From Halichoerus grypus (lineage: Eukaryota; Chordata; Mammalia; Carnivora; Phocidae), in assembly GCF_964656455.1 (NCBI RefSeq), contig NC_135717.1, forward strand, positions 14,588,775 through 14,652,774: DNA of 64,000 nt, written 5' to 3'. Each line of letters begins with the position of its first letter. Position 1 is the first letter of the stretch. Below, one piece after another: positions 61,960 to 64,000 of the stretch. Under the pieces are notes generated by a model. That model did no database searches and was not told the DNA's origin. It was given only the letters and a program-made list of their open reading frames with translations. A program made the position numbers and the translations under genes.

Positions 61960-63050
61960 TTCACAAAGATGGCAACTTTCCCAAATTAAACTACAAATTC
62001 AATGCGATTCCAATCAATATCCCAAAGTTGTGTGCTGTATGTGGTTGTGTGTATGAAAACTGACAAATCAGTTCTAAAATAAATATGAAAATGTATTATA
62101 AAGGTGCTAAGAATCAGCAAGACAATTTTGAAGAAAAACAATTTTGATGAAGGAAGAGGGGTCTTTGGTGCTAAATATCAACTCTTATAAAGCTATAGTA
62201 ACCATGTGGCAATGAGACAAGAGAGAAAAATCAATATAACACAGTAGAAAGTTTAGAAAAATCCATGAATATACGAAAACTTGATTACAGCAGGCAGCCA
62301 TCACAAATCATGGGGCAGAGGATGAATTATTCAAATAACGGATGCTGCTTCAATCAATTATCAACACAGGAGAAAAAGAATCCCTGTTTCATACGATACT
62401 TAAAAAAATTAAACAGCTAGATATGCACACATATACATGCGTATGTGTGTATATGCATACACATAGAAAGAGATCTTCAGTCCTTAATAAAAAGCATCTG
62501 CAAGTTAATGAAAATCACAAACATTTCAGAAGAATGGTTAAGAAACAAAACATGATTTCACAAAAAATACATACAAATGGTCAAGAAAAATATAGCAAAT
62601 TATCTTAATACAACAAATAATTAAATACACATTAACACAATGGGCACTGGTAAAAAAAAAAAAAGGTCAAAGCAGCAATGTTCATAATAGACACAAATTG
62701 GAAACAACCTTGATGTTCATCAAAGTTGAATAAATTTAAAAAGTTTTGTGACCTATTTACAATGGAATTCGACAGGTCAATAAAAAAAATTACTTACTGC
62801 TACATACAATAACACGATGAATTTGATGGGTATAATGCTACTAAGGAAGTTAAGACCAAATAAAAGAGGACATATTGAATGATTCAGAATAGTGGTTACT
62901 AGTAGGGAAGGGACATGAAAGAAACATTTAGGGTATTAATTATACAGGTGGATTGACTTTATTTAAAGATTCATCAAGCTATACACTTAATTAGGACTTG
63001 TATCCTTTAGTGATATATGTTACACTTCAACAAAAAGAAAATTAACATTA
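61960..63050 (+). mobile_element. old L1 ORF2 end and 3' region
   Basis: CTACAAATTCAATGCGATTCC, AAAGCTATAGTAACCATGTG and, later, CATAATAGACACAAATTGGA and AGAATAGTGGTTACTAGTAG are in L1 order. It lacks intact frames. Confidence 0.7.
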
Positions 63051-63063
63051 AAAATAAGACTTA

Positions 63064-63246
63064 TCAGGGGCATGTGGGTGGCTCAGTTGGTTAAGCGTCT
63101 GCCTTCGGCTTGGGTCATGATCCGAGGGTCCTGGGATCAAGCCCAGCGTCAGGTTCCCTGCTCAGTGGGGAGTCTGTGCTTCTCCCTCTGCCTTTCCCCC
63201 TGGCTTGTGCTCTCTCTCTCAAATAAATAAATAAAATCTTTTTTAA
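63064..63246 (+). mobile_element. Can-SINE (SINEC), sense
   Basis: GGGGCATGTGGGTGGCTCAG head, CTTGTGCTCTCTCTCTC segment and AAATAAATAAATAAAATC tail. TSD AAAAATAAGACTTA on both sides (about 63050-63063 and 63247-63260). Confidence 0.95.
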
Positions 63247-63279
63247 AAAAATAAGACTTAACAGAATGCACGTAAAATA

Positions 63280-63670
63280 AGAACTTCATTGTTTTATAAA
63301 GCTGAGTAATGATGGAATATTAATGTCTTAAGTTAGTAAAAATGTGCAGAATTGACAAGACCATCTGATACAAACTTACCATAGGGCAAATTTGGCAGTA
63401 TCTATTTAAAACCTTTATAACTGTAATTTCTTACCCCAGGAATTTCTCCTCTAGAATTTATTGTAAGTAATCAGAAATGTAAGCAAAGATGTACACAGGT
63501 TTTCACAGTGGTATTTAATAGTAGATGGGTTAAAGAAAAAAACTAACGGCAAACCCACTTGATGAACAACTATGCAGCAAATAAACTCAGTGTAATAGAA
63601 TATTTACACAAAGGGTCATGACATAGTTCTAACTGAAAAAAACCAATAACCTAAGCCTTCACTTTAGTAG
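63280..63670 (+). mobile_element. old L1 3' fragment
   Basis: TACCCCAGGAATTTCTCCTC, AAAGATGTACACAGGTTTTC and GATGAACAACTATGCAGCAA resemble diverged L1 3' sequence. Confidence 0.45.
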
Positions 63671-63679
63671 AGACTGATG

Positions 63680-64000
63680 AGCAATTTAAGCCTAAATCAA
63701 GTAGAAGAAATAATAAAAATCAGAGCAGAAATCAATGACAGTGAAAAAAGAAAACCAATAAAGAAAAATCAACAAAACCGAAACACAGTTCTCCGAAGGA
63801 AAAAAAAAATCAATTAAACTGGCTAAGCCTCTACTTAGGCTAACCAAGAAAAAAAGATAGAAAACATAATTTACCGAGATCAAAAATAAAAAGAGGGATC
63901 ATCACTATTGATCCCATCGACAATAAAATAATAATAAAGGAATACTCAAACAACACTATGCCCACAAATTTGATAACATGGATGAAATGGACAAACTCCT
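63680..64000 (+). mobile_element. L1 ORF2 fragment running off the window
   Basis: AATAAAAATCAGAGCAGAAAT, GAAAACCAATAAAGAAAAATC, GCTAACCAAGAAAAAAAGAT and GATGAAATGGACAAACTCCT belong to the ORF2 linker before the RT domain. Continues rightward. Confidence 0.8.

Larger units (their letters stand above)
43503..64000 (-). other. TYW1: TYW1 intron running off the window (at least 20.5 kb)
   Basis: Begins at the acceptor before 43502. No further TYW1 exon was seen up to 64000. Mostly LINE-1 fragments in plus orientation with nested SINEs. The stretches 43600-44550, 47770-49120 and 59660-61950 are largely unnamed. Confidence 0.8.

Noticed and set aside
43503..64000. Search for the next upstream TYW1 exon
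   Set aside because: No minus-strand frame with the expected TYW1 motifs and splice borders was found, so it is taken to be beyond 64000.

Overview
Mammalian nuclear DNA, almost certainly from a caniform carnivore and probably an arctoid (bear, seal or mustelid group). The basis is 18 tRNA-Lys-derived Can-SINE (SINEC) copies with the typical body, CT-rich segment and AAATAAAT/A-rich tail, together with carnivore-type L1 3' ends and ancient mammalian repeats (L2, MIR, MER5A, MER2, MaLR LTRs). Nothing bacterial or plasmid-like is present. The species assignment is inference from SINE style.

The one protein-coding gene I can support is the 3' end of TYW1 (tRNA-yW synthesizing protein 1, the radical-SAM 4-demethylwyosine synthase) on the minus strand. 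Three consecutive coding exons are visible: 43502-43392 (37 codons), 35541-35374 (56 codons) and 11177-10956 (73 codons plus stop). All are phase 0 with clean AG/GT borders, and the joined reading frame is intact. The 3' UTR runs left from 10955, with a candidate poly(A) signal at 10145-10140. The last intron is about 24.2 kb, the one before it about 7.85 kb, and the next extends from 43503 past the right edge. The radical-SAM core and flavodoxin domain lie off the window to the right.

Layout: 1-10.1 kb is intergenic sequence downstream of TYW1 (GC-richer left end, L2, LTRs, two SINEs, MER5A). 10.1-11.2 kb is the TYW1 last exon and 3' UTR. 11.2-35.4 kb is the last intron, dense in repeats: MLT1-like LTR, a SINE/L1 pair at one target site, two tandem L1 ORF2 fragments, an L1 5' end, L2 and five further SINEs. 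35.4-43.4 kb is a quieter intron with microsatellites, MIR and L2. 43.5-64 kb is intron built mostly of overlapping old L1 fragments with SINEs, two MER2-like Tigger MITEs, LTR pieces and a short processed retrosequence.

The most unusual item is a complete, TSD-bounded SINEC at 33118-33479 that carries about 170 bp of CpG-island-like DNA in its middle. Others worth a look: a SINE bracketed by a perfect 17-bp inverted rather than direct repeat (32328-32552), apparent tail-only retrotransposition events, a processed retrosequence that begins inside a MER2 element, and a tail-to-tail SINE pair in a TYW1 intron. I found no new protein-coding system. Repeat family names were assigned by reading, without a database search.
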